Source of the DNA: Kitasatospora sp. Root107
Lineage (GTDB): Bacteria; Actinomycetota; Actinomycetes; Streptomycetales; Streptomycetaceae
Reading direction: 5' to 3'
DNA length: 43,667 nucleotides
NCBI RefSeq assembly: GCF_001424875.1
Contig: NZ_LMCT01000028.1
Coordinates: forward strand, 44,377 to 88,043
Part shown: positions 29,549 through 38,388 of the stretch, piece by piece
Position numbering within the stretch: the first letter of the stretch is position 1
Layout: each line of letters opens with the position of its first letter
The notes under the pieces: model-generated
Databases searched by the model: none
Seen by the model: only the letters and a program-made list of their open reading frames with translations
What the model was told of the DNA's origin: nothing
Position numbers and translations under genes: made by a program

Positions 29549-30658
29549 TTAGTCCAGGGTGCTGGAGAGGCCGCCCGCGCTGCGGCAGTAGCCCGCGATC
29601 TCCTTGTTGGTGATCTTCGAGCAGAGCCGGGCACCCGCGCCGGACTCCGTGTAGTTGACGGTGTAGTAGCTCATCAGGCCCTGGGTGCAGGCCTTGCGCT
29701 GCCAGGAGTCGGCGGCGGTGGCGCAGACGTTGCCGGCCCAGTCCTCGCGGTCCAGGTTGTACTTCATGGTCCGGGAGCCGACGCCCCGGCTGCAGTCGTT
29801 GGCGCCGCCGCTGGCCTGGCCGTTGAGGCACCACTTGAGCGCGTCGGCGAAGACGTTCTCGTGGTTGGCGTAGTCGTGCGAGCTCAGGTAGAAGGTCGGC
29901 GCGTAGAAGAAGCAGGCGGACTGGAACAGCGAGGGCTGGTCCTTGCACGGGTAGAGCGGGTCCTTGGCGAGGGCGGCCGGGTCGAGGTTGGCCTTGGCCT
30001 TCTCGTCCTCCTCGTCGGGGCCGAAGAGCTGCATGAACAGGCCCTCGGAGCAGGTGATCTTCCGGCTGTCGGTGGGGAACTTGTTGCACAGCGCGCGGGC
30101 CTTGGCCACGTCCTGCTTGGCGACGAACATCGTGCCGTGGCCGACGCCGTGGATGCACGGGCCCTTGTTGGCCGGGGCGCAGAGCTTGAGCAGGTCCTCC
30201 TCCGGGTTGGCGGAGGCGTTCAGCATCTCCTCGACCGCGCCGTGCAGGTAGCCGGCCGCGCAGGTCTCGTGCGGGAAGGAGATCACCTTCTGGAAGTCCG
30301 CGTTGTACCGCTTGACCGCGGTGTGCCCGAGCTCGTGCGCGATCGGGTGACAGAACCGGACGGTGTACGGGAGCTTCTTGCTGATCGCGTCCAGCTCGGC
30401 CAGTGCGACGCCGGGGTCGGTGGCCTCCATCTTGGCCATCAGCTTGTTGCGCAGGGTGGAGCGGGTCCACACCGCCGGGTCGCCGGTCGGGCTGGGGGAG
30501 GCGGCCGGGCCGCTGGTCTGCGCGGCCGGGACGGCCTGGCCGGCCGGGGCGGCTGCCTGCACGGCCGGCTGCGGGGTCCACTGGGTGACGGCGACCGCGC
30601 CCAGTCCGAGCACGCCCAGGAGGAAGGCGGTGATGATCGCGAAGAGTCGCGGTTGCAT
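29549..30658 (-). CDS. secreted Cys/His-rich protein with HELGH and repeated CxxG motifs, unknown family
   Basis: 369 aa with an uncleaved anchor or signal (residues 5-24, LFAIITAFLLGVLGLGAVAV) and an Ala/Pro/Ser-rich linker to about 62. The extracellular domain contains CHPIAHELGH (103-112), which offers three His in zincin-like spacing plus a Glu. A recurring unit C-x2-G-hydrophobic appears five times: CAAGYLHG, CIHGVGHG, CSEGLFMQ, CSRGVGSR and CTQGLMSY. More than ten Cys imply disulfides or metal binding. It could be a metalloprotease-like or metal-binding cell-surface protein; I know no named family. ATG 30658 is chosen for the hydrophobic start. Lies 65 nt upstream of the decarboxylase gene on the same strand. 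Confidence 0.75.
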   Translation of the reverse strand: MQPRLFAIITAFLLGVLGLGAVAVTQWTPQPAVQAAAPAGQAVPAAQTSGPAASPSPTGDPAVWTRSTLRNKLMAKMEATDPGVALAELDAISKKLPYTVRFCHPIAHELGHTAVKRYNADFQKVISFPHETCAAGYLHGAVEEMLNASANPEEDLLKLCAPANKGPCIHGVGHGTMFVAKQDVAKARALCNKFPTDSRKITCSEGLFMQLFGPDEEDEKAKANLDPAALAKDPLYPCKDQPSLFQSACFFYAPTFYLSSHDYANHENVFADALKWCLNGQASGGANDCSRGVGSRTMKYNLDREDWAGNVCATAADSWQRKACTQGLMSYYTVNYTESGAGARLCSKITNKEIAGYCRSAGGLSSTLD

Positions 30659-30898
30659 GAGCTGTGGTCCCCCGGCGGATCGCTTCGGACGGTTGCGTCT
30701 CCCATCCTGGCGTCAGCTGCTCGAAATAGAACGTTTCTGACGGCCATTCGGGAAGTGTCGGCCGGGCCGTTTCCCCGAGCGGCCGACTGGTCAACGAGGA
30801 GAGCGCCCCCCGGTCACCAATCCCACACACTCTCACAGGACGGGCACGGACCGTCCGCCGGGGCCGGTCGGAACCCCGGCGGAGCCGAAAGCAGGAAG

Positions 30899-30920
30899 TC
30901 CTGCCCGATTTCGGGCAGGA
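30899..30920. promoter_or_regulatory. perfect palindrome upstream of the glmS-linked promoter
   Basis: TCCTGCCCGA (30899-30908), TT, TCGGGCAGGA (30911-30920): perfect 10-bp arms, ending 3 nt before the predicted -35. Position suits an operator; as RNA on either strand it would be a hairpin, though no transcribed gene ends here. Binding protein unknown. Confidence 0.5.
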
Positions 30921-30923
30921 TTC

Positions 30924-30952
30924 TTGGAGTACGCCCGATCGACGCCTAGGCT
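30924..30952 (+). promoter_or_regulatory. predicted promoter of the small gene upstream of glmS
   Basis: TTGGAG (30924-30929), 17-nt spacer, TAGGCT (30947-30952), the common Streptomyces -10 form. The start point would be at or next to GTG 30961, so the message is probably leaderless. Confidence 0.6.
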
Positions 30953-30960
30953 CCCCTCTC

Positions 30961-31236
30961 GTGCCTGTCTCACCACACCCTCACGAAGACCTGCTCGCGC
31001 ATCTGACCCGGACCACCCCGCTGGGGCCCGGCGAGGCCGCGCGAGTGATCGCGGAGGTGCTGGCGTACTTCTCCGAGAGCACCGAGGAGTACGTCCGTCG
31101 CCGCCACGGTGAGCTGCAGGCGCGGGGCCTGACCAACGAGAAGATCTTCGACCGGCTGACCGGTGAGCTCACCGCCCGCAGGGTCGCGGCGCCCGAGCTG
31201 TCCACCCGTCAGCTGCGCCGGATCGTCTACGGCTGA
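30961..31236 (+). CDS. small conserved helical protein upstream of glmS
   Basis: 91 aa, GTG start without ribosome site but 8 nt after a TAGGCT -10, consistent with a leaderless message. The product is charged and helical: GPGEAARVIAEVLAYFSEST, EEYVRRRHGELQARGLTNEK and IFDRLTGELTARRVAAPELS, ending STRQLRRIVYG. No membrane segment. The gene precedes glmS by 44 nt on the same strand, so co-transcription is likely. The tail resembles an arm of a small DNA- or RNA-binding protein, but that is a guess. Confidence 0.75.
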   Translation: MPVSPHPHEDLLAHLTRTTPLGPGEAARVIAEVLAYFSESTEEYVRRRHGELQARGLTNEKIFDRLTGELTARRVAAPELSTRQLRRIVYG

Positions 31237-31280
31237 GCCCGCCCCCGCCCCACCCGACGACGTGACAGAGGAGTACCACC

Positions 31281-33107
<1,827 letters not shown>

Positions 33108-33135
33108 CCCGCCCCGGGTCGGTAGAGTCCGTGCC

Positions 33136-33492
33136 ATGGACTTGGTGTGGGAGCAGCTCGTGGTGGACTCCGCCGACCCGGTCGCGCTCGGCCGCTGGTG
33201 GGCCGAGGCACTGGGGTGGGTGGTGTTCAACGAGGACCCCGAGGAGTTCGAGATCCGCCCGGCGGCCGACCGGCTGCCGGGCCTGCTCTTCGCCCGTGTG
33301 CCCGAGGCGAAGACCCTGAAGAACCGGCTGCACCTGGACTTCCGCCCGGCCGACCAGGCCGCGGAGGTGGCCCGGCTGGTCGCGCTCGGTGCCCGGCCGG
33401 CCGACGTGGGCCAGGGGGAGCAGACCTGGCAGGTGCTGGTGGACCCGGAGGGCAACGAGTTCTGCGTACTGTCCTCGCGGCGGCCCGGCTGA
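33136..33492 (+). CDS. VOC-superfamily glyoxalase-like protein
   Basis: 118 aa. Opening WEQLVVDSADPVALGRWWAE and ALGWVVFNEDPEEFEIRPAA, central NRLHLDFRPADQAAEVARLV (His as likely metal or ligand contact), and closing WQVLVDPEGNEFCVLSSR, the pattern of single-domain glyoxalase-like proteins of actinomycetes. A TAGAGT hexamer (33123-33128) ends 7 nt before ATG and no ribosome site is present, so the message may be leaderless. Substrate unknown. Confidence 0.85.
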   Translation: MDLVWEQLVVDSADPVALGRWWAEALGWVVFNEDPEEFEIRPAADRLPGLLFARVPEAKTLKNRLHLDFRPADQAAEVARLVALGARPADVGQGEQTWQVLVDPEGNEFCVLSSRRPG

Positions 33493-33573
33493 CCGGCCCC
33501 CGGGCCTTCCGGCCGTGCTGGTTTCCCGTCAGTTATGGTGACCGCACGGTCGGTTGAGCAGGGGAGCCACAGC

Positions 33574-34230
33574 ATGCGGGTCGGGATCATCGGGACGGGT
33601 ACGGTCGGGCGGACGCTCGCGGGCAAGCTGGTGTCGCTCGGGCACGAGGTGACGCTCGGTTCGCGCAGCAAGGAGAACGCGGCCGCGCTGGCCTGGGCCG
33701 AGCAGGCCGGTCCGTACGGGCACAGCGGGACCTTCGCGGAGGCCGCCGCCTTCGGCGAGCTGGTGATCAACGCGACCTCCGGGGTGGTGGCGGTGCAGGC
33801 GCTCCGGCTGGCCGGGGCCGAGCCGCTGGCGGGCAAGGTGCTGATCGACGTCTCCAACCCGCTGGTCTTCTCGCCGCAGGGCGAGGTGAGCCTGGAGCCG
33901 GTGAGCAGCGACAGCGTCGGTGAGCAGATCCAGCGCGAGTTCCCCGAGGCCCGGGTGGTGAAGGCGCTCAACACCGTCAACTCCGAGGTGATGGTGGACC
34001 CGGGCCGGGTGCCCGGTGAGCACAACCTGTTCGTGGCGGGGAACGACCCCGAGGCGAAGGCCGAGGTGGTCGCACTGCTGACCGAGTTCGGCTGGCCGCA
34101 GGGCTCGGTGCTGGACCTGGGGGACATCACGGGGGCCCGGGCGCTGGAGATGCTGATGCCGTTCTGGCTCAAGGTGATGGGGCACCTCGGGCACGCCGAC
34201 TTCAACTACTCGATCCGGCACGCGGGCTGA
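33574..34230 (+). CDS. NAD(P)-binding protein of the F420-dependent NADP reductase type
   Basis: 218 aa from ATG 33574 with GGGGAG upstream. Rossmann loop MRVGIIGTGTVGRTLAGKLV (1-20), then HEVTLGSRSKENAAALAW where the S-R pair after the second strand favours NADP. Further blocks are VLIDVSNPLVF and VVKALNTVNSEVMVDPGRVP, typical of the F420_oxidored family. It may pass hydride between NADPH and a cofactor or act on small substrates. Stands alone; converges with dedA with only 7 nt between. Confidence 0.83.
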   Translation: MRVGIIGTGTVGRTLAGKLVSLGHEVTLGSRSKENAAALAWAEQAGPYGHSGTFAEAAAFGELVINATSGVVAVQALRLAGAEPLAGKVLIDVSNPLVFSPQGEVSLEPVSSDSVGEQIQREFPEARVVKALNTVNSEVMVDPGRVPGEHNLFVAGNDPEAKAEVVALLTEFGWPQGSVLDLGDITGARALEMLMPFWLKVMGHLGHADFNYSIRHAG

Positions 34231-34237
34231 CGGCCGG

Positions 34238-34861
34238 TCAGGTCCGGCGGCGGCGCCAGAGGCGGTAGCCGACCAGCCCGGCCAGCAGCACGCCGAGCGC
34301 CACCAGGACCAGCAGCTGGTAGCGCACCAGCTGCTCGTACAGCGGCCCGATGTTGTCGCCCGCCAGGTACCCGGCGCCGCCCCAGACGCCGACCCAGAGC
34401 ACCGCGCCGAGCACGTTGGGGGGCAGGAACCGCCGCCAGCTCATGCCGGTGGTCCCGGCCACGACGCCGTTGGTCTGCCGCAGCACGTCGATGAACCTGG
34501 CCGCCGTGACCACCTTGACCCCGTGCCGGGCGAAGAACTGCTCGCCGCGCTCCATCCGGGCCGGGGTGAGCAGCACGTACCGGCCCCAGCGCTCGACCAG
34601 CCTGTGGCCGCCGGTGCGGCCGAGCAGGTAGCCGAGGCTGTCCCCGGCCACGGCGGCGACCAGCGCGATCGCGAGCACCGCCGCGATGCTCATCCGGCCG
34701 GTGCCCGCGTAGACGGCGGCCAGCACCAGCATGGTCTGACCGGGCACCGGGATCGCGCAGTTGTCCAGGAACACGAGAACCCCCACTGCCAGGTAGCCGT
34801 AGCTGTCCAGCAGTGGGGTGAGGTGCTCGAGCGGACCGGGGAGTGGTGCGGGGGTGTCCAC
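34238..34861 (-). CDS. DedA-family (VTT domain) membrane protein
   Basis: 207 aa, GTG start with GGAG 5 nt upstream. DedA marks: GVLVFLDNCAIPVPGQTMLV with re-entrant hairpin, GDSLGYLLGRTGGHRLVERW, ARFIDVLRQTNGVVAGTTGM and a last helix YQLLVLVALGVLLAGLVGYR. The central F-[hydrophobic]-R-[FV]-x(3)-R region is preserved. DedA proteins help flip or recycle lipid carriers and affect envelope integrity. Polytopic inner-membrane location. Confidence 0.9.
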   Translation of the reverse strand: MDTPAPLPGPLEHLTPLLDSYGYLAVGVLVFLDNCAIPVPGQTMLVLAAVYAGTGRMSIAAVLAIALVAAVAGDSLGYLLGRTGGHRLVERWGRYVLLTPARMERGEQFFARHGVKVVTAARFIDVLRQTNGVVAGTTGMSWRRFLPPNVLGAVLWVGVWGGAGYLAGDNIGPLYEQLVRYQLLVLVALGVLLAGLVGYRLWRRRRT

Positions 34862-34882
34862 GGGGCTCCGGGGGAAGTGGGG

Positions 34883-35077
34883 TCAGTGGGCGGGCTGCTG
34901 ACGTTCGATCACGGTGTCCGGGCCGGGGTAGACCAGCCCTTCGTGGCCGTCCTCGAAACGCACCAGGTACGGGGGCTCGCCCTCGCTGCCCCGGACCTCG
35001 ATGATCTCGCCCAGCTGATCCGACATTCCGACCGACCTGCTGTGGGTGTGGAGGTGATCGCCTACCGTCGCTTGCAT
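34883..35077 (-). CDS. DUF1918 small protein
   Basis: 64 aa, ATG 35077 with AAGGAG upstream. DUF1918 pattern: MQATVGDHLHTHSRSVGMSD, QLGEIIEVRGSEGEPPYLVR and FEDGHEGLVYPGPDTVI. A single SH3-like barrel is expected. Function unknown. It lies 21 nt upstream of dedA in the same direction, suggesting one transcript. Confidence 0.9.
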   Translation of the reverse strand: MQATVGDHLHTHSRSVGMSDQLGEIIEVRGSEGEPPYLVRFEDGHEGLVYPGPDTVIERQQPAH

Positions 35078-35160
35078 GGTCTGCTCCTTGTCCGGTGCGG
35101 TTGCCGTCCCGATCTCCACTGTGCGGCGCGAACGGGGCGGTCGCAACGTCCGGCCAGCGC

Positions 35161-35802
35161 TCAGGCGCCGGGGTCGGTGAGGTAGCGGCGGAGCAGGCGC
35201 TTGCACTCGGCGATCAGGGCGGGGTCACCGTCCGGATCGGTCCGGAAGGCCAGTTTCAGGACGGCGTCGGCGCTCTCCATCGCGACCCGCAGGGCCAGCG
35301 GGTGGCCCGGCCCGCTGAACAGCCCGCCGCCCAGGGTGCGCAGCCGCAGGGCCACCGCGGCGTTGTTGTCCAGCTCCCGGTCGAGCAGGTGCTGATCGTC
35401 GGCGACCCCGGCCGGGAGCTGGTCGACCAGGCCGAAGTCGAGGTGGCCGAAGCCCGGGACGGCGCGCTTCATCGCGACGAACTCCTCGACCGCCAGGTCG
35501 ACGAAGCTCGGCACATCGGGTGGGGTCTCGGCGTCGAAACGGCGGGCGAGGCGTTCCAGGTAGCGTTCCAGGTTCCGCTCGGCCAGCGCGGCGAGCAGGT
35601 CCTCCTTGCCCGCGAAGAACTGGTAGAGGGTGCCGATCGGGACCTCGGCCCGGTGCGCGGTCTCCTTGGTGGTCAGCGCGTTCGCACCGACCTCGTCCAG
35701 CAGGCCCGCGCAGGCGTCGAGCAGCCGCTCGTACCGTTCCTGGCTGCGCTGCTGCACCGGCCGGCGCCGGGTGGGGACGGCGGTGCCGATGTCCGACTTC
35801 AT
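35161..35802 (-). CDS. TetR/AcrR-family transcriptional regulator
   Basis: 213 aa from ATG 35802 (MKSDIGTAVPTRRRPVQQRS). The HTH region is RLLDACAGLLDEVGANALTT then KETAHRAEVPIGTLYQFFAG and KEDLLAALAER, a canonical TetR DNA-binding domain (about 20-68). The C-terminal two thirds is helical, for ligand binding and dimerisation. The frame is open for 138 codons upstream without family similarity. Target unknown; the DUF1918-dedA pair downstream on the same strand may be one. Confidence 0.9.
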   Translation of the reverse strand: MKSDIGTAVPTRRRPVQQRSQERYERLLDACAGLLDEVGANALTTKETAHRAEVPIGTLYQFFAGKEDLLAALAERNLERYLERLARRFDAETPPDVPSFVDLAVEEFVAMKRAVPGFGHLDFGLVDQLPAGVADDQHLLDRELDNNAAVALRLRTLGGGLFSGPGHPLALRVAMESADAVLKLAFRTDPDGDPALIAECKRLLRRYLTDPGA

Positions 35803-36515
35803 GCGCCCACTGTGCCGCATCCGGCGGACGGGGAGCGAATCACCGGCCTTGGATGCTTCTGGTGTCCTTCCCGGGATGGGGGTTGGGGCCCGGCGCATCG
35901 ACGGGACCGCGTGCGCCGGGACCGTGCGCTGCCTCACCCCACATCTGTCCGCCTCGCAGAGCACGATTGCGTGAACGCCGGACCGCCGCCCGCGTCGCGG
36001 TGGTGATCGGGGAGCGGAACCAGCCCGACGGTGACGGTCATGCGTCTCGTGGACTGCGCCTGCTGCTGCCGGCCCACAGGCGGGGACCAGCACCGCGAGG
36101 TCCGGTTCGAGGTCGAGCCACAGACCTTCTTGCGGTCCCGTCCGGACGGGACCGTCGCGACCGACGACGAAGCCCTGCGCCGCATGGCCGACCTGCAGGG
36201 TGCCCGGCTGCTGCACAATATCGGCATCCGTCGGCGGCTCGGAGCTACTGGACGCCGAACACGCCGTCCTGCTAGATGAGTTGGCCGAGCAGCTGGCCGT
36301 GCCATGGGTGAGCGTGGCCGACGGTCACGGCCGCGGCGCCGGTACCCCTGCGCCCGCTGGACCCGGCGGCGGGGCGCGACACCGGAGGAGTGGGAGGCGG
36401 CCCTCGGCGGTGTGGCAGTGGGTCGGGAGTCCCGGACGGCGCTGGATCGGGAGTTGGCCGCCGATCCGGCGATCGACCTGTTGCGCGAACTGATCGGGTA
36501 GCTCTTCGCCGCAAA

Positions 36516-36535
36516 CCCCGGCCTTCAGGCCGGGG
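36516..36535. repeat. left-end hairpin of the IS605 element
   Basis: CCCCGGCC-TTCA-GGCCGGGG, perfect 8-bp stem with four-base loop, 15 nt inside the left boundary; counterpart of the right-end hairpin. Confidence 0.75.
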
Positions 36536-36631
36536 ACAAGGCGATCCTTGGCCCGGAGCCGTCTAGCGGCCAGGTCACTGCGTTGTCAGTGGCGTGCCCT
36601 ATGTTTCACGGTAATCGAAGGGGGTGTTCCC

Positions 36632-37882
36632 ATGCTGTCCGGCCGCAGGTACCGGCTCGAACTCGGCACAGCTCAGGCCGAGTTGTGCGAGACGTTCGGC
36701 AACATATGCCGGTCAGTGTGGAACACGGCTCTTGAGCAGCGGCGCGAGTATCGGCGGCGTGGTGCGTGGATGAACTACGTTCCGCAGGCCGCCGAGATGG
36801 CCGAAGCGAAGCATGAGTTCCCGTGGCTCGCGGACGCCCCCTCGCACGTCCTGCAACAGACCCTCCGTGATCTGGACCGGGCGTGTCGGGAGCACGGGAC
36901 GTTCAAGGTGCGGTGGCGTTCTCAGCGGCGCTGGTCGCCGTCGTTCCGCTTCCCCGCCGGCAATGCGATCACGGTGGAGCGGATCGGCCGTAAGTGGGGC
37001 CGGGCGAAGCTCCCGAAGCTCGGATGGGTGCGGTTCCGCTGGTCACGCCCGCTCGGGGGAGCGGTTCGCTCGGCGACTGTCAGCCGCAGGGGTGTGCACT
37101 GGTTCGTGTCGTTCCTGGTCGAAGACGGCCGCAGCACACCCGAACAGCATGCGATGCCGAACACTGCCGTGGGCGTGGACCGGGGCGTGAAGGTCGCCGC
37201 GACGACCAGCGACGGCCGGTTCATCGACCGGCTGTTCGCCACGCCGGGCGAGCGCGCCCGGCTGCGCCGCTTGCAGCAGAAGCAGGCCAGGCAGAAGCGC
37301 GGCAGCTTCCGGCGCCGTGCGAACGTTGCCGCGATCGGGACCATCCACGGTCGTGTGCGTGACCGCCGTACGGACTTCTGCGCCCGCACCGCCGCCGACC
37401 TGACCACCCGTCACGCCGTGGTCGTGCTCGAAGAACTGCGGACGACGAACATGACCCGCTCGGCGTCCGGAACGATGGACGCCCCCGGCGCGGGCGTCGC
37501 GCAGAAAGCCGGCCTGAACCGGGCCATCCTGGACAAGGGATGGCACCTGCTCGAACTCGCGCTCCGCAACGCGGCGCGTACCACCGGAACCGCCGTGGTG
37601 CTGGTTCCGGCGGCGTACACCTCCCAGACGTGCAACCCGTGCGGGCACGTGGACCCGAAGAACCGCGAGAGCCAAGCGGCCTTCGAGTGCACGTCCTGCG
37701 GACACCGGGCACACGCCGACGTGAACGCCGCCCGCAACATCCTCAACGCCGCAGGGCATGCGGTGTCAGGGCGTGGAGACCTCGGGGCTAACCGGTCCGT
37801 GAAGCGCCAACCACCGCCGACGCGCACACGCACGGGGCGAAGCCCCCGCGCGGCTCGCGCGGCCGGAATCCCCGTCCTTTAG
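36632..37882 (+). CDS. tnpB: RNA-guided endonuclease TnpB
   Basis: 416 aa from ATG 36632 with AAGGGGG upstream. RuvC residues are complete: Asp183 in AVGVDRGVKVAA, Glu267 in VVVLEELRTTNM, Asp363 in RAHADVNAARNIL. A Cys4 zinc finger sits between the last two (C334, C337, C353, C356). The N-terminal part is the usual helical/beta REC-WED type (YRLELGTAQAELCETFGNIC). TnpB uses an omega/reRNA made from the element's right end to cut donor-site DNA next to a TAM, favouring retention of the element. Its stop codon lies inside the right-end hairpin (loop TTTA), typical for overlap with the guide RNA. Confidence 0.92.
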   Translation: MLSGRRYRLELGTAQAELCETFGNICRSVWNTALEQRREYRRRGAWMNYVPQAAEMAEAKHEFPWLADAPSHVLQQTLRDLDRACREHGTFKVRWRSQRRWSPSFRFPAGNAITVERIGRKWGRAKLPKLGWVRFRWSRPLGGAVRSATVSRRGVHWFVSFLVEDGRSTPEQHAMPNTAVGVDRGVKVAATTSDGRFIDRLFATPGERARLRRLQQKQARQKRGSFRRRANVAAIGTIHGRVRDRRTDFCARTAADLTTRHAVVVLEELRTTNMTRSASGTMDAPGAGVAQKAGLNRAILDKGWHLLELALRNAARTTGTAVVLVPAAYTSQTCNPCGHVDPKNRESQAAFECTSCGHRAHADVNAARNILNAAGHAVSGRGDLGANRSVKRQPPPTRTRTGRSPRAARAAGIPVL

Positions 37883-37896
37883 GACGGGGAGGAAGC
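37740..37896 (+). ncRNA. probable omega/reRNA scaffold at the tnpB 3' end
   Basis: TnpB guide RNAs overlap the 3' end of tnpB and the right end and take their guide from the flank. Here the terminal hairpin CCCCGTCC-TTTA-GGACGGGG (37870-37889) plus AGGAAGC would end the scaffold, and the guide would begin at 37897 (CAATCTGGAGTTCCG). The 5' limit is not visible from sequence; 37740 is a guess. Confidence 0.4.
37870..37889. repeat. right-end hairpin of the IS605 element
   Basis: CCCCGTCC, loop TTTA, GGACGGGG. The tnpB stop TAG (37880-37882) spans loop and stem; 7 nt separate it from the right boundary. Confidence 0.75.
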
Positions 37897-38350
37897 CAAT
37901 CTGGAGTTCCGCGCGGGTGCCCTGGCCGGGACGCTCGTCCACACCGTCCGGCTTCTCCTGCTGACCCTGGGTGAGGCCGGGGTGCGCGAGCTGATGGTCG
38001 GCTACGCCCGGCAGCGGACGCCCGAACTCTTCGCCACCGAGGAGGCCTTCGCCTTCGCCGAGTACCTCGGGCGGAGCCGTCCGGCCGTGCCGCTGCTGCC
38101 GGACGTGCTCGAACTGGACCTCGGCCTGATGCTGGTCCGGCTGGACGGTGAGCCGCGTACGGTGACCCTCGGCACCGACCCGACCGTGCTGCTGACCGAA
38201 CTCGGCGCCGGGCGGCTGCCGGTGGCCCCGCCGCGCGGCAGCTACCTGCTGCGGCTGGTGGACGACCGCGCGGCCGGCTGAGGACGGGTCACTGCCCGGC
38301 CGCAGGCGGAGACGGTGTGCGGGTGCGCGGCCCCGGCGGTGCCGTGCCCG

Positions 38351-38380
38351 TTCGAGAGCTGTCCGCCGGAGCCCCTACGA
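38351..38380 (+). promoter_or_regulatory. predicted promoter of the Ser/Thr kinase gene
   Basis: TTCGAG (38351-38356), 18-nt spacer, TACGAT (38375-38380). The -10 ends 8 nt before ATG 38389, pointing to a leaderless message starting at that ATG rather than at ATG 38380, which lies in the -10. Confidence 0.5.
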
Positions 38381-38388
38381 TGGCCGCC

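Larger units (their letters stand above)
36501..37896 (+). mobile_element. IS605-superfamily element with solo tnpB (IS1341 type)
   Basis: 1396 bp. Ends are set by the in-frame repair of the interrupted gene: TA (36499-36500) joins C (37897). No target duplication, as expected for HUH-type IS200/IS605 movement. Matching subterminal hairpins lie at 36516-36535 and 37870-37889. Only tnpB is present, no tnpA Y1 transposase, so mobility would need tnpA in trans. Confidence 0.75.
36031..38281 (+). pseudogene. decayed gene of unknown family interrupted by the TnpB element
   Basis: Left part: frames change at least twice, e.g. LVDCACCCRPTGGDQHREVR (36046 on), SELLDAEHAVLLDELAEQLA (about 36240) and ATPEEWEAALGGVAVGRESR then LLRELIG ending at 36500. 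Right part from 37897: NLEFRAGALAGTLVHTVRLL, LTLGEAGVRELMVGYARQRT, PELFATEEAFAFAEYLGRSR, stop 38281. Removing 36501-37896 joins ...LRELIG-Y-NLEF... in frame, so the mobile element landed in one reading frame. The C-terminal 165 residues are otherwise intact. I do not recognise the family. Confidence 0.6.

Noticed and set aside
31237..31280. glmS ribozyme or riboswitch
   Set aside because: The 44-nt gap before glmS is too short and shows no conserved ribozyme core.
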